Below, piece by piece: positions 46,306 through 58,600 of a stretch of DNA of 64,000 bases. Position 1 is the stretch's first letter, and every line of letters begins with the position of its first letter. Below the pieces are notes generated by a model. It had not been told where the DNA came from. It worked only from the letters and a program-made list of their open reading frames with translations, and made no database searches. Origin of the DNA: Lateolabrax maculatus (taxonomy: Eukaryota; Chordata; Actinopteri; Acropomatiformes; Lateolabracidae); assembly GCA_031216445.1 (NCBI GenBank), contig CM062199.1, positions 2,304,501 to 2,368,500 on the forward strand, in the 5' to 3' direction. Position numbers and translations under genes: made by a program.

Positions 46306-46720
46306 TATATTCCACATATATCCCCTTTACATCCATCAGTTCATTATCTCATCATAAATTGGGTGAGAGACGTTGTACAAACTGGACACATCTCACCCCA
46401 TCTGGCTGAAACAGATTCACACCTACAGGAAACTTAGAGTCACCAGTTATCCTGCATGTCCTTGGACTGTGGCAGGACTCCAGAGCACATATAGTTTATT
46501 CTATTTACTCTATTTTTCTATGTATAATATTTGTTCATATTCTCTCATCAAATTTGTATTTTACACTTACTTCTTGCAGTACTTGCTCATCTTTGTTATA
46601 TTTCTATTTCTATATATGTCTATATTTTACATTTTTATGCCTATGTCTATAAAATAAGCTTACTTGACTTGATTTTGACTGTTAGGTGACAGTGTTAACC
46701 ACCGAAGTGCTGCGGACAGT
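46306..46720 (+). repeat. Interspersed fish repeat, interrupted by a LINE tail
   Basis: Left part: TTGGGTGAGAGACGTTGTAC, AAACTGGACACATC, CAGATTCACACCTACAGGAA, ACTTAGAGTCACCAGTTATC, CTGCATGTCCTTGGACTGTG, GCAGGACTCCAGAGC. Right part from about 46,681: TTAGGTGACAGTGTTAACCA, CCGAAGTGCTGCGG. Both halves belong to one well-known repeat (GGTGAGAGGCxGGGTACACCCTGGAC ... GGACTGTGGGAGG ... GAGGCGACAGTGCTAACCAC). The expected middle is missing and replaced by unrelated AT-rich sequence, so the copy was interrupted and partly deleted. Confidence 0.65.
46490..46675 (+). mobile_element. LINE 3'-tail-like insertion
   Basis: AT-rich TTTATTCTATTTACTC ... CTTGCAGTACTTGCTCATCT leads into TCTATAAAATAAGCTTACTT and GACTTGATTTTGACT. 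An 'AATAAxGTTTACTTGACTTGAC' ending is a known 3' end of a fish non-LTR retrotransposon. It lies exactly where the host repeat at 46306-46720 is interrupted. Confidence 0.4.
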
Positions 46721-48946
46721 GGGCAACATTTATTTGAATTAAATGGCCACCAGCGTGGAACATGTAATCAGTTCTCAGAGTAGACCCATGGGTTGTATTG
46801 CACAGGCCACCCAAGCATCGCAAACCAACACAGAAGGACAAAGACATTTATTTGTAGTTTTCACTTCACCTTAACCTGCATGTTTTTAGATGAGCGAGGG
46901 ATCACGCAAACCTGCTCACACAGGGACAAACACGCAAACTGTACAGAAATACAACCCCTAAAACATGTAAATACATCTGAAAATACACTTAACCACCATC
47001 CCACCACACATCTCTGACACACATCTAAAATGGTGCTTTGACTGTGACTCATTTAAAATGGTTTAATTCCCTCTCTCTCCTTTCAGTCCTGTTTTTCCTC
47101 TCATGTTTTCGATGTGTTGGAGGTCTGCTGTAGTGGAAACGATATGCCGCTGGTAATGTGTGTATTTACAGAGAGGAATTAGCCCGTCGAGGGCTCTTAT
47201 TGCACGCACTTTCAGCCCATCTCTGATTCAGCCATGTCACTGCTGCAGTCACCAGTGCAGTTCTCTCCAGCTGACACCCTGACATGTAAAAGCCATCAAG
47301 TGTCAAACTTAAAAGGGTCATTTTTAATATATTCTGCTGCACACAGAATTGGTTCACACCCTGTCAAAGCACTTCTATAATTGCTTTAAAAACTCTCACA
47401 GCTGGAAGGTTTATAGAAATAGAATCATTCTGTTTCAAGCCTGTCCAGTACACTTCATTCTGCCATCCACTGTGGTTTAGAGTGATTTACTGTTTCCAAA
47501 AACAAATCAAGAAGCTAATGAAGTAAGCAGAGCACCAAATGGAGCTGGGGTCTTCGCACTCCTTTATTCACTGAAATGGACTTCACTTGAATTTCACTTT
47601 TTCTAAAGACTTTCCAAATGACCCTGAGACACTTTCAAGGCGGCTACAGGTTAGGAGGGAGGTTTATTTGCTCTCCCCAGCCATGAACATAGATGCTGGA
47701 TCATTCTGCAAAACCCCAGATTCATTGTCTTACATCCAGATACATTTTTGAATTTCTTTTTTTTCTACAGTATCAGTGAGTGAGTACAGTACAGTATGGT
47801 TAAGACTAGGGAAAATTAGCCTAAACCAGAGTGTGAACAGTAAAATAAACAGTGGTTAAGGCTGACGGAGCGGTCAGCAGCCAATCAGGACAGACACTGG
47901 GATTTCAGATCTGAACTGTGACCAGGGTGCAGACTATTTATTTGCAGGTGAGCTGCACTGTACTGTAACTGGACGGAGGCCACCAGTAATACGCATCTCA
48001 TAACTGTAGGTGTATATATGAAATAACATCATTAATAATATTGAGTATTCATAAAAACTATACATACTCATATCATTACTATAAATAGAAAATAAAACAC
48101 AGTTCTCACAATCCCAATTATTCAGATTCAGGTATATCTATGCTTCAAACAAACTGGTCGTATGACATTTCATCCAAGCCCGTCAAAAGAGTAAAAAGCG
48201 TTTATATACCTGTTATGAATGGCCTGCTGTCATCGTCTCCTCCTGGCTGCAACACTCTGCAGCTCCAACCTCTTCATGAATAGAAAATGTCTTTTGCAAT
48301 ACATCTTGAATATGGAGATAACTGCGCACAATTTTGTGACAGTTTCTCCTCAAAAACATTCATGGTGTGAGTAGGTGTTGAAGAATGAAAGAAGAGCTTG
48401 TGGTTCTACTGCGTAATTTGTCTGAACCATGCTGAGTGATTTTTATTTTAATTTACTGGACCTAAAAAGAAATCATCTGCAGAGTGGATAAGAGGTTATC
48501 CAGCACTAAAAATAACGTAACGCTACTTCTGCTTTTTATTTCAAGACAGAACATTATTTAGCAAACATACAGTAAGTCGTTTTAAACATTTCAACATTTC
48601 GGTTGTCTTTCTGGTGAACACACACCTTTTGTGCAAGAGGAGATTTTGGTATAGAAAGGTCAGAAAGTGACCAAAATTTACAATCAACTGGCTCTGGAGT
48701 AAAGTTGCTGGACAGACTGACCGACCAGCATCGCTGCCCTCCACTAACACAGTGGATAACAATTTCATGAGAAACATAAAGAATTATAATAAATAGTACA
48801 ACAGTGTATTGTTATATAAGTGCGATGACTTGAAAAAAATGCATAATTCTTGCTGATAAAACCATCACTAGCCCTGATACAGGTTGCTACCCATCTAAGA
48901 GTATCAACATTTCTATGGTAACAGTGTTCCCTGTGAGTGCATATAT
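46721..48946. other. Non-coding stretch including a candidate conserved element
   Basis: 47,160-47,350 is repeat-free (GAGGAATTAGCCCGTCGAGG, GCTCTTATTGCACGCACTTT, AAAAGGGTCATTTTTAATAT) and might be an enhancer. The rest shows no recognised gene or transposon. Confidence 0.35.
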
Positions 48947-48990
48947 AATACAATACAATACAACTTTATTAATCCACAGAGGCAATTTGA
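48947..48990 (-). mobile_element. 3' tail of a LINE, inverted
   Basis: AATACAATACAACTTTATTA and ATCCACAGAGGCAATTTG is the reverse complement of CAAATTGCCTCTGTGGATTA plus ATAAAGTTGTATTGTATT, the standard L2/Rex-type tail with a short terminal (TTGTA)n microsatellite. Only the tail remains. Confidence 0.65.
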
Positions 48991-50409
48991 CAAAGTATGT
49001 AGTATTATGGGCACATAAAGATACATTTATTCTGTTTTCAGGAATGAACAATACAGTATAAATATAAGTCATTTTGAAAATTAGTTAACAGTGCAACAAC
49101 ATATGCAAAAATTTAAAGGGGAACTATTGTTTGGAGGCACTTTTGTACTGGGATTGATGTCATCATTAACAGTAATAGTCCTATTACAGTTGCAACTACT
49201 GATGCAGCTACTGGAAACAAATCAATTGAGGACCAAAACCCCAAGTAATAAATATCACACATGCACACAGCACAGAACCATTGTAAACACATGTCAATTC
49301 AATTTAGTGATAAGCGGATATGTGAAGCAATCTCATGAAACAGTCTTAGGGGTTTTCTTAGGTAAAGTATAATGAGTATCAATAACTTATTATCAGTAAC
49401 TACAGCAACCTTATTTAGCTCTGGGCAAATTTGAATAACCTAAAAGAGTCGTGCTTTGGCTGCTGTAGCAGGCAATATTCATGCAAGTATAAAAAAATCA
49501 ATATTTTCAGTGCACTCTTTCTTTCATGCTTGTTTGTTTTCCTTCACACATCAATGAATCCAGGAACAATTCTGAGACTCCGATATAGGTCGGCATCAAA
49601 GTCCATTTTGCCGAAATGATGACATTTAGGAACGTTTCAGCAAAAGTTAAAATCACTCCCTGTCCTTATTTATTTCATGTGAAGAGTGTATATCTGGTGC
49701 GCACACATCAAAACAAACATCCACTCATGTCCTTGAAAACTGCTCCGACATCTAACAGTAAATTCCTGATCACGTCTGTGCTTGCAGTGACACCGTACTG
49801 TCCCCAACACTGGGCTTTTATAGCCCATCAGTGAGGAAACAAATACCCAGTGACCATACAAATCAGCCCAGATACTGAAGTAAACAACTGTGTCTTTCTT
49901 CTCTGGAGGGATTCTCAATGTCACTGCAAATTCCCTGCCAAATCATCTGTTCTGAGCCTCACAGATAGTTTGGATATTTTGATAGTTTGTGGATTTATTG
50001 TAATGCAAACTGAGAGTTGTCAGTTGTCTGTGGAAGTAGATCAAATCCCCAGCAGTGTCCCAGACTGAGTACAATATTTGTTATGTCCCATAATACCAGA
50101 GTGTTGGACTAGAGCATGATGATGAATTTGCTGTTTTAGGGCCTTACCAGTACGGAGGATCACTTTACCCAGAATTAAAATTCAACAGGAAAATGGAAAA
50201 TTAAAAGAAAAAATATCAAAGGAACTGTTGTTAAATGTATTGCTCAGGATAATCCTGTTAAAGTGAAATAATTAAGTATTAAAACTGACATTGTGAAAAT
50301 GGCAATTTGAAAATGCAAAGCGAAATTTAAATTCCCAAAATGAAAAGTATAAAATCTTAAATCTCAATTATGAAATTCAAATTTCAAAGGACACTTTATA
50401 AATAAATAC
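48991..50409. other. Non-coding stretch
   Basis: Open frames of up to 93 codons with no domain. Nothing else is recognised. Confidence 0.4.
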
Positions 50410-50640
50410 TGATTAGTTGCAATCAATTGATTTCTCCAATACTTTGGTTAATGATTAAATGAATTCCCGTCAGCCTCAGCTATCGTTTGTCCTTAGTGCT
50501 GATTAGAAAATGTTATCATGTTACCACACTAAATTAAGATGTGTGAGCGTTTGGCCTTATAGCAGCGCTGTGCCTTCGTACAGCCTCACGGAGCCACTAG
50601 CTCTGCAGACTGTTTCTCCTGTTTTGGAACTACTGCCTCA
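50410..50640 (+). repeat. Dispersed repeat fragment, downstream part of the 27475 family
   Basis: CCAATACTTTGGTTAATGAT, TCCCGTCAGCCTCAGCT, TTAGTGCTGATTAGAAAATG, TTATCATGTTACCACACTAA, GCAGCGCTGTGCCTTCGTAC, AGCCTCACGGAGCCACTAGC match, in order, the 3' half of the same fish repeat. The block of repeated 'CATGTTAGCATG' words that I expect between these parts is deleted. Confidence 0.65.
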
Positions 50641-52397
50641 TTTTTAGGTAACATTGCTTCCAATTACGCCTGTACCCACTTCTCTTTGATCTTTGCTCTC
50701 CATGCTAATAAACTGCAAGATGACATTTGGATGGAGGGAGGAATATGACACTGATTGCCATACACAACTGACATCCTTGTGTCCTATTGTAGTCCTATTC
50801 ATTCTTAATGATAGTGCAGAGTTTTCCAAATTCTGTTGTTGCACTTTATCTTTCTTACACATTGGATTTATAACTCTGAGATCTTTTTCATATGGAGTTC
50901 AAGCAAATTGGAGCATCACGTAAAAATGTATCCCCCTCTTCTCTCTCGCACTCTCCTGTCAATCTGGTGGCCTCTCCTCTCTTATCGTTGTTGGTAATGA
51001 GGCCTGGAGCACAGCGTTGGCGATTACAGGAGGAGGACCTGAACACCCAGAGCCACAGAAAAGATTGCCTGAGGGAAAATCAGGTTGAAAGGCTTTCTCT
51101 GCCCCCAGCCCCGCTCACAACACACAACACCAACACCCTGGCCCCTTTACCCAAATAATTCTGTGAAATTGCTGGGGTTTTTTGCCACTGATTGCAGACA
51201 ACAATGTTTTTGGGGGGTTGGCATGTCATTTCAGGCACACAACACTCTCATTAAAGGCAGATCGGCGAGGTAAGACAGACAAATAGAAAGTGCTTTCAGG
51301 AGGTGAATTTCACCTGATGAGTCATTGCCACTGAGAATACAAGTAGTCTCCTCCTGTGTGTCAAATCTTTTTGCTCTGTTTCAAATCAAACACAGACCTG
51401 CACTTCAAGCAAATAGGGGTCATTAATATTTTGAGCTTGTGAAATGATGTTCACAAATTATTTCCCAGCCTGCATGCAAAAATTGCATGCATCTATCAAA
51501 GAAAAGAAAATAAATTCCCACAAATTCAAGTCTGTGAATGTGTAATAAAGTATTTTGTGCATGTGGGAAAAGGTTTTGTGCAAACAGATGTAATTTGCAC
51601 ATGTATAAAAGCGTTTCGTAGCTGTTAGGCTTGTCAGCTCAGGAGTTAAAACAGGGTCACAATTTGTGCTTGTAACTGGAAGCTTGTAGCTTGTAACCTC
51701 AGTGTTGCATAAACAGATAAATGTGTGTGTCCGTCTCTCAGGCTTTGTGAAACCTCTCTGTTGAAAATATACCTGTGCAAATTTAATATTCCTACAGCTA
51801 CAAAACTTTATTACATTTTGTGAATCTGTAATTTAATTTTTTCTTTTTTTACAAATTCACACATTCAGATACATGCATGTCATTTCTTTTCACGTGTATG
51901 TGTCTGGTAAAGTGCATAGCTGTGGATGTTACTGCCGGTGAGGGAGGGCAGTCTGTTACAGTAAACCCTACAATGACACCCTCGTCACCCTCTTCTATAT
52001 TATTCTATTAATTTCTTGTTTCCATATTTGCTTCGAAGCAGTCCTTGCTGTGGTGCCTTTGCTCTGAGATCACTCGTCACTCACAGTCCAGATCTGGGCT
52101 TTGATGTGAAGTTGAATGTTTGGTACTGTGATGCTTCTGTGTACCATCAACTGTCAAAAACAAGAAAAGGAGAAAAAAAATATGTAGATGGTGCTGGTTG
52201 GTTGCCATGTTTTTTTTTCTTTTAATGCTAATTAACAAAATAGATACATAAATAAATCCAAAGCAGCTTAAAAGAAACTACCAACGTATTACACTTGAAG
52301 AAAGGTCAAAATCCAAGCAGCAGAGGTCAAGACCTTTTTGAAAATATGTTTTTAAATTCGTCTTCATCCTGTCAGTTCACATATTGATTTTTAAATT
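50641..52397. other. Non-coding stretch
   Basis: 50,930-51,290 is more GC-rich and might be a conserved element. No gene seen. Confidence 0.35.
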
Positions 52398-52568
52398 ATA
52401 ATACTTGTTTTTAAAGCACTGTGTGGTCTTGCACCAGCCGACCTGTCTGACATGCTTGCACATGTATGCAGCAGCACCCTCAGTTCCTCTGGCACGAGTC
52501 TCTAAGTTGCTCCGAGCTGTTGGAAGAGACTGTCCGAGGATCTGAAAGCTGTTGATATCTCTGCATGA
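52398..52568 (+). pseudogene. C-terminal remnant of LINE reverse-transcriptase ORF (Rex1/Babar or L2-like)
   Basis: One frame from 52398 reads I-I-I-L-V, then FKALCGLAPADLSDML, then a region containing TLSSSGTSL, an in-frame stop, VAPSCWKRLSEDLKAVDIS and a stop at 52566. In intact elements of this type the end of ORF2 carries '(I/L)L..(V/Y)FKALxGLAPxYLxDLL' then 'LRSSxxxLLxVP' and 'LWNSLPEDLR'. All three landmarks are present in that order, although shortened. Upstream, a 1-base shift breaks the expected F-K-I start, and no polymerase core is found, so this is a 5'-truncated and mutated copy. It sits 54 bp left of the solo LTR. Confidence 0.75.
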
Positions 52569-52616
52569 CAATGAGTATTAGACCATACAGTGGTAGCCTT
52601 TCGCTCTGAAATAGCA

Positions 52617-52621
52617 TAGTT
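52617..52621. repeat. Target-site duplication, left copy
   Basis: TAGTT directly abuts the LTR and is repeated at 53087-53091. Confidence 0.75.
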
Positions 52622-53086
52622 TGTCATGACCTGTCTTTGTTCCAGAAACAGTGTTTCCTTTACTACTTTATTATTGTTTTACTGTCACCGGTTCGAGGAC
52701 GAGGGACACAAGGAAAGGGCCCAAGCACAGATACAGGAGTGGCAGCCAAAAATGATTTATTAAATCAAATAATTGCAAAAAATCCAAAGGGTATAAATAC
52801 AGGGTCAAAAACTAAGGAAAGACCACAAGCAGACATACCAACATCATACGACAAGGACCAGACAGAAAACAAAGGAAACACAGGAACATTTATATTCAGA
52901 CAACCAATCACAGAGAGACACAGCTAGAGAGGAGGGAAACACAAGGGCAGGGCGAACGAGACAGGTGGAACTAAAAAGGGCTGGAAACAAGGTAACTACA
53001 AACGAGACATGGGACCAACTACAAAATAAAGCAGGAAATGAATCACAAGACCACAAAACAGAACATGAAAAAGTCAGGTCATGACA
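52622..53086 (-). mobile_element. Solo LTR of an LTR retrotransposon, 465 bp
   Basis: The element starts TGTCATGACCTG and ends CAGGTCATGACA: a perfect 12-bp inverted terminus with the canonical TG...CA ends. It is flanked on both sides by TAGTT, a perfect 5-bp target-site duplication. Read on the minus strand it has the expected LTR layout: an ATTGG (CCAAT) box near 52,905, a TATA-like GAATATAAATG near 52,892, and a polyadenylation signal AATAAA at 52,761-52,756, about 130 bp after the TATA box. No gag or pol sequence or second LTR is attached, so it is the product of recombination between two LTRs. Superfamily (Gypsy-like or endogenous retroviral) cannot be told from an LTR alone. The intact duplication and ends suggest a fairly recent insertion. 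Confidence 0.8.
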
Positions 53087-53091
53087 TAGTT
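53087..53091. repeat. Target-site duplication, right copy
   Basis: TAGTT, identical to 52617-52621. Confidence 0.75.
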
Positions 53092-54479
53092 ATTCCTCGT
53101 GTTGTTTCCGTTACCTGAACTTACCGTGTTACCACAAACCCTCCGGTGTCTCCTTGCTTACTAAACCCCCAAACTCATCTTCAGCCAGTCGCGCTCAGCC
53201 TACTTCCCTCATGCCTTGCCTGCCATCCTCATCCCCCCTTTATCCCTGCAATAAACCCCATTTTATATTACTAAATTCCACAGTTTGTATTGGCCTTTGG
53301 GTCTGCCTTTACTGATCGTAACATGTGATGCAAGACTCTATAGGACAGTCTCATAGGAAGGAAGCACATTTTAGGCTTTTGTTTGCTTTTCTACCCTTCA
53401 ACACTGAACATCTCAGTGTATAATTGGAACAAGGAATTTAAAGTAATTGTAATGTGGATAATATTAGCTGTACAAAAGGACACCCCCCTTTCTTTCTCTT
53501 ATATTATTTTGCATTATTATGTTCATGTATTGTTTTGCTCATTCATTATCTGCCACAATATGTGTATTCAACAGCAGCCAATCCCCATATGGATGGGCAG
53601 CTATGGGGTCTGGTGCAGTTCAGTAGACAATGTGATTCTGAGCATTAGGCTGATGTGTGACCTGTGATTTCAGATGTTTCAGATGACTTAAAAGCAAAGA
53701 TGCGCCATGCCTGAGCTAGTTAATCAGTTAAGGGGAATTCTTCATACTGGCCAGAGGCTTTGTGTGTATGGACAGTGTGAATGTACGTCTTGTTGCTGGA
53801 GACGCGTGTATGAGCGCGGGTGTTGATGCAATGTAGTGCGATGATTTGTGTTCTGTGATTACAGGGAAGAAGAGAGAAGAAATACATTTCTTTAAAACTG
53901 TGGACGCCTAGAAAAACATTTCATACATCCAAGAGTGTAACAGTGATAACTAGACATGATCAGGGGAACACACTTTCAAGTGATTTGTATACACCCCCAA
54001 AAGCCCATACTGGTGAAACCTTGTCCAGACTGGAGCAGCTTTCGTTGCACAGCCAGGCGCTTGTCAAGTATAAATGTTCATTCACGTTTCAAAGCGAGGC
54101 GTAGTAGTCTACATACGTTGGTATCCAGGAGCAGGGAGAGGTCACGCAGCCAGCGAGGGATGCCTCGCCCCGTCCCTCTCTGATTACCAATTACTGCCGT
54201 GCTCTCCAGCGGAGGTTCAAGCGGAGCAGCCGGCTCCATCTTAATGAGACAGAGGGCCGCTGCTATGCATCTGACATCAGCTTTCTAAATACCAGAGCAG
54301 ATCAACCATACAGCCCGCAGTTTGTCCCCGACTGACAATACCAAGCGTCCATGGTATGAGATGAAACAGAGAGCGGGAATACAGAGATCAGTGGGAAAAG
54401 GTTGAGTGCAGGGAGACGGAGGGAATAAAAAGGAAGATGCAGCATTACCTGTATTCATTTGCTCCCTGCTCTTCCCTCT
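53092..54479. other. Non-coding stretch
   Basis: Nothing recognised. A 75-codon plus-strand frame at 53956-54183 is Arg/Ser-rich and lies in moderately GC-rich DNA (54,100-54,350), which could be part of a conserved element. Confidence 0.35.
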
Positions 54480-54700
54480 CTTTTGTGAGGACCCAAGGGT
54501 TTTTTTGCTGATTTATAATTAGCTGATCCTGACACTAATTAGAAATGCTCTGTGTGTTTCGTCTTCAGATTAGAGAGAGCTGAATATTCCCCTTAATGTA
54601 GTCACCATGCCAATAAGTGGGGCAAGACTTTGTTGAAGAGCAGCTGTGCAAGCTCATCAAGATGCCATCAAGTGACCTCATCTGAAGAGGAGGACTGTGG
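54480..54700. promoter_or_regulatory. Candidate conserved non-coding element
   Basis: GATTTATAATTAGCTGATCC, TGACACTAATTAGAAATGC, CAGATTAGAGAGAGCTGAAT and CCTTAATGTAGTCACC contain two TAATTA-type homeodomain palindromes 20-25 bp apart in repeat-free sequence. Confidence 0.28.
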
Positions 54701-55539
54701 ATCTGCGCCGATGGTGGAGACACTCTGTCAACATTGTGACATCAAATAGAAGCTGTCAGTATGTTGGCTTTGTCATGGCCCCGGATCAGAGACCACCGCA
54801 AATGAGGGAAGCACGCATGAGGGATTAACTAAAGGGAAGGAATTTGGTTTAACAAATGTAACAAACATGTTGATTCTAACAAATGAAATAGGCAGAAAAG
54901 ATGAGATAAAACCAAATAAACTATATGGAAAATCAAAAAACTCAAACGTAACACAACGTGGCACCGGGGGAGAGGTTGGCCCATGGTTAAACTCAATAAA
55001 TAACAACTAAGGATGGTTTTTCTTTCGGAACTTTAACTTTGACTGTTGCTTATTTAGTCATGAATATTTACTGTTACAGAGAAACACTTAAGATTTAAAA
55101 CCAGTTTTCAGGAGATTCAAGGAGTTTCTATTAAGAATGACGGTGTTTACAGCAGCCTGGGACTGTCATAATAGTTTCTCTTTTTACAAGGCCATATGAA
55201 GGACCTGTTTGTGAAAGAAGGGCTGGTTTAAGGCAAGGTCCAGGCCTGGATTTATTTCATCTTTTGTCAGAGATTTTTTTATTTTATTTTTGCACTACAA
55301 AGGACTTGTGAAAATGTCTGTTTGTGAAAGGGCCATGTGTTTTTTAGAGGTCAAAAAGAAACAGCATAAATGAGATGTTGACTTAGTTGCAGTACTAGAG
55401 AAACAAATATGTGAAGAAAAAATACAACTTATTTGTTAATTTATGAGTTGCTCTTTGCTTAAGAAGAACCAAAGAAATACAATCAAACTCTGAACCATAT
55501 TGAATTCAATCAAATTGTGTCAAATCGCAATGCAGCACA
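54701..55539. other. Non-coding stretch
   Basis: TGTCATGGCCCCGGATCAGA at 54772 resembles an LTR left end of the kind seen at 52622 (TGTCATG-), and GGCACCGGGGGAGAGG follows at 54960, but no closing end or target duplication was found. Confidence 0.3.
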
Positions 55540-55665
55540 ATAGGGGTGAACCATAGCGTATTGCATTGTAGCTGCTTCACATGTGTCTTTAATGTATCGT
55601 TAAAGATCGTTGGTAATGCATCGAGACGCATGTTGCATCGTCCTCAGTGATGGATATGCACATCC
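55540..55665. mobile_element. hAT-like element fragment
   Basis: AATAGGGGTGAACCATAGCG, TATTGCATTG, TGTATCGTTAAAGATCG, AATGCATCGAGACGCATG, TTGCATCGTC and GATATGCACATCCCC follow the ATCG-rich pattern of the terminal region of a common fish hAT family (GATGCATCGxxATGCATCG...GATATGCACATCCC). Ends were not resolved. Confidence 0.45.
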
Positions 55666-58600
55666 CCAGTTTCTATGTATCTGCATACAGTAAGCTGTGT
55701 ACCGTGTGCAGTATATCTGTGACACAAACCGGCTTTACACCTTACTACAGCTTTTTTCAATGTGAAATAAATAACTTTATGGCATATTTTCATCAAGTGA
55801 AAGGTTGACAGATCTCTTGGTGAGCAGGAAGTTATAAGCAGGTGAATGTGCAGCATCTGCTTCAACTATTTCCCAACATGCACCAGGGAAATTATGTTTA
55901 TTTGTTCTAACTTTGATATAAAAAGAAAGACCAAGGGGTTGGGTGAGCTAAAGCAGTGAGTCAGGTAGGGACTCCAGAGGCAGTTTAGGAAGCAGGCGGA
56001 CGGCAGGTCAAGAGGGAGCACGCAGATGCTGTATCTCAGTCCGAGGTGTCCTTTTAACTGCATGCTACACGGAGCTCACACGGACACACAGGCGGAATAA
56101 CAGCAACTATAAAGCAGCCGCCTCAGGAGAACAGGATGACACCCAGCAGTGGCAGAGAGAGGGTCTGAGGCCAGGGAAGAATGAGAGAAAGAAAGAAAGT
56201 GTTTAGCCGGGCCAAAGTGGAGCGCAGCTGAGAGAGGGGGCTTGAAGGACACTGAGATGAGAGCCACTGTGTATTTAGCTGGGAGACTAAAACTGCAGAA
56301 TGGGGATGAGAGGAGAGCAGGAAAGGGATTAAAAGCCTATCGACCGGCCTGTGCAATCGCCTCTTACATTATTTGAAGCCATGTTTAATTCAGGCCTGTG
56401 CTGTGAACAGGCAGAGATGAGATATAGCTAGAGGGGGTGAGGGGGACGAGGGGAGGGGGGCAGAAGAAAGGCCAAAAAGGGAGGATTGTCCTGGTCAATC
56501 AGTTTGTAGATCAAGCCAACCAAACAAGAAGCTTCCTACTGTCCACCACCAGGGCCTCTGGTCGTTAAATAATATACTCAAGAATTTTTAAAAAAGCAAA
56601 TTTAGGAGTAAAAATGTTCTAAAAGTGTGAAATAAGACACAAAAAGTGACACAGAGGTCTACTGTATCTGTCTCAGGGCCGTTGCCAGGATTGTAAAAAC
56701 AGGTCGTGTGTCCAAATTACTCTTTAGTGCGACCACACCCCCAAGAAATGTTTGACAAACCAGCGAAAAACAGGTTGTTTATCATGTCATTTATTTATTT
56801 AAGGATTAGTTTTTTTATTTTGTGCATTTTATCTCCCTGTATGATCTAAATGCTATTTCAAAGCCTTCTCCACAATGAATAAATATCATTCAGGTGGAGC
56901 AATGCTGACTTTACTGATTTTTTTGTTGCGTCAATTTTGAATGTATTGAGTTAAAAAATATGAGAATATAAATCAGTGATTCACTCACGAACCAATGAAT
57001 AAATAACATTTATTATACAGAATGTATAATATATTATACATGATTCTGATATTTATTAATGTGTAATATAAATAAATAACAGAATCAGCCTTTAAAAACC
57101 CATCATGTGCAGTTTGTGTGTAATTATAGAGCATAGACTTTCAATGTTGTTAAAACCTTCAAACTCCCAGAGAGAGCACTGAGGACGTGACCGCTGTGTC
57201 CTCAGCCCACGACGTCTTGCAAGATGATTGTGTGCATAAGATGATCCCCATCATGTCTCTATCAAGTTATTATCTTGTGTGCACAAGATATGGAGCTTGT
57301 GTGCAAAAGCTGATTATTTGTGTGAACATACAAAATATCTTTTGGGCCTTCGACGCTGCATGATTGTTCATCCTTAAATCTGTTCAATACCTTCAGCAAT
57401 ATGTGATTATTTTTCTTTCATTCATAAAGTTTAACTTCTTTGGTAGCAAATAACTTGTAGCCTCCAACTATATAAATACAGATGAAGTTATAGGAAATTG
57501 GCTGAAATAGTTTGAGGGGAAAAAGGAGCAGGGGAAGAAAGTCTGCTGCTGGTATGGAGGAGGTGTCAGCAAAAACATATGATAAAAGGGGATCTTGAAT
57601 TACTTTGGCAAATGCAAAGGAAAAAGATGCAGGGAAAGGGATCGCAAACAAATCAATGCAAGCTCTACTGTTTTTGTCATTTTTACCCCGAAAGAATGTG
57701 GAAAATAGTAGTGTAACATCTGATCCTGACTGTATTTAGACATAGCAGCTTCTGATAAGGCAACAGGTGAGGTCGAACTTTACATTTTGCTTTGAATAAC
57801 AGATTTGTCAGAATGGCCAGTGCTTTATTGTCAGGTCATTTGAAAAAAATCTCTCAAAACAGGTTACTCTTAACCAACTCTAAATTAATTAGCATCTTAA
57901 CTTTAAAAAAAGGAAATTGCTTTTACTCTTGTGTTTGTAATTAGGGGCCAAAATGTCACTTCTGGAGGTTTGAAATCTACCGTACAAGTCCAGATCTCCG
58001 CTCCTCCTCCTCTTGTCCTTCACTTTCCTCCCCTCACTCCCTGTACAGCCGTCTCCTCTTCCCCACTTTTCTATTTATTTTCTTGTTCCATTTACTGATG
58101 TTATATAGGCGCCTTCTGAGAGTTTGAATTAACCACATACTGCCCCAGAAATCCCTCTGACAAGAGCGCAGCATGTCGCCCTGTGATTATCCTTTCACAA
58201 TTATGGCAACCAGGGCTTAATTTTTCTCTAAGAATATCCACTATTTGAAATTTCCACAAATATCTTCAACTCAGTGCAGCCGTAATAATAAGCTGAACAC
58301 TAACCCCGAAAGGTCCATTGGTACATATTCTGTTTTTCTTTGTGTAATTACACTGACTTCATGGCACAGAAAGTGTTGTTTTGATGAAGGAGTGAGAGCA
58401 CAGATCAGTCCTTCACAGATACCCTTGTATTGACGCAACAATGGACTCCAGTTCCAGACAGCGCAGAATATCAGTCAGTGACAATACCCTTTCATGAGGC
58501 TGTTGGCAGGCAGCAAATCCTCCAGTCAAATGAAGGTTAGATGCATTACGGCATTCTCTAAAATTGACTTGAGCTCCCCAGCTGCCCTGCACAAACAGCA

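Noticed and set aside
54772..55005. Possible second LTR (TGTCATGGCCCCGG start)
   Set aside because: No matching CA end, no target duplication, no TATA/poly(A) layout.
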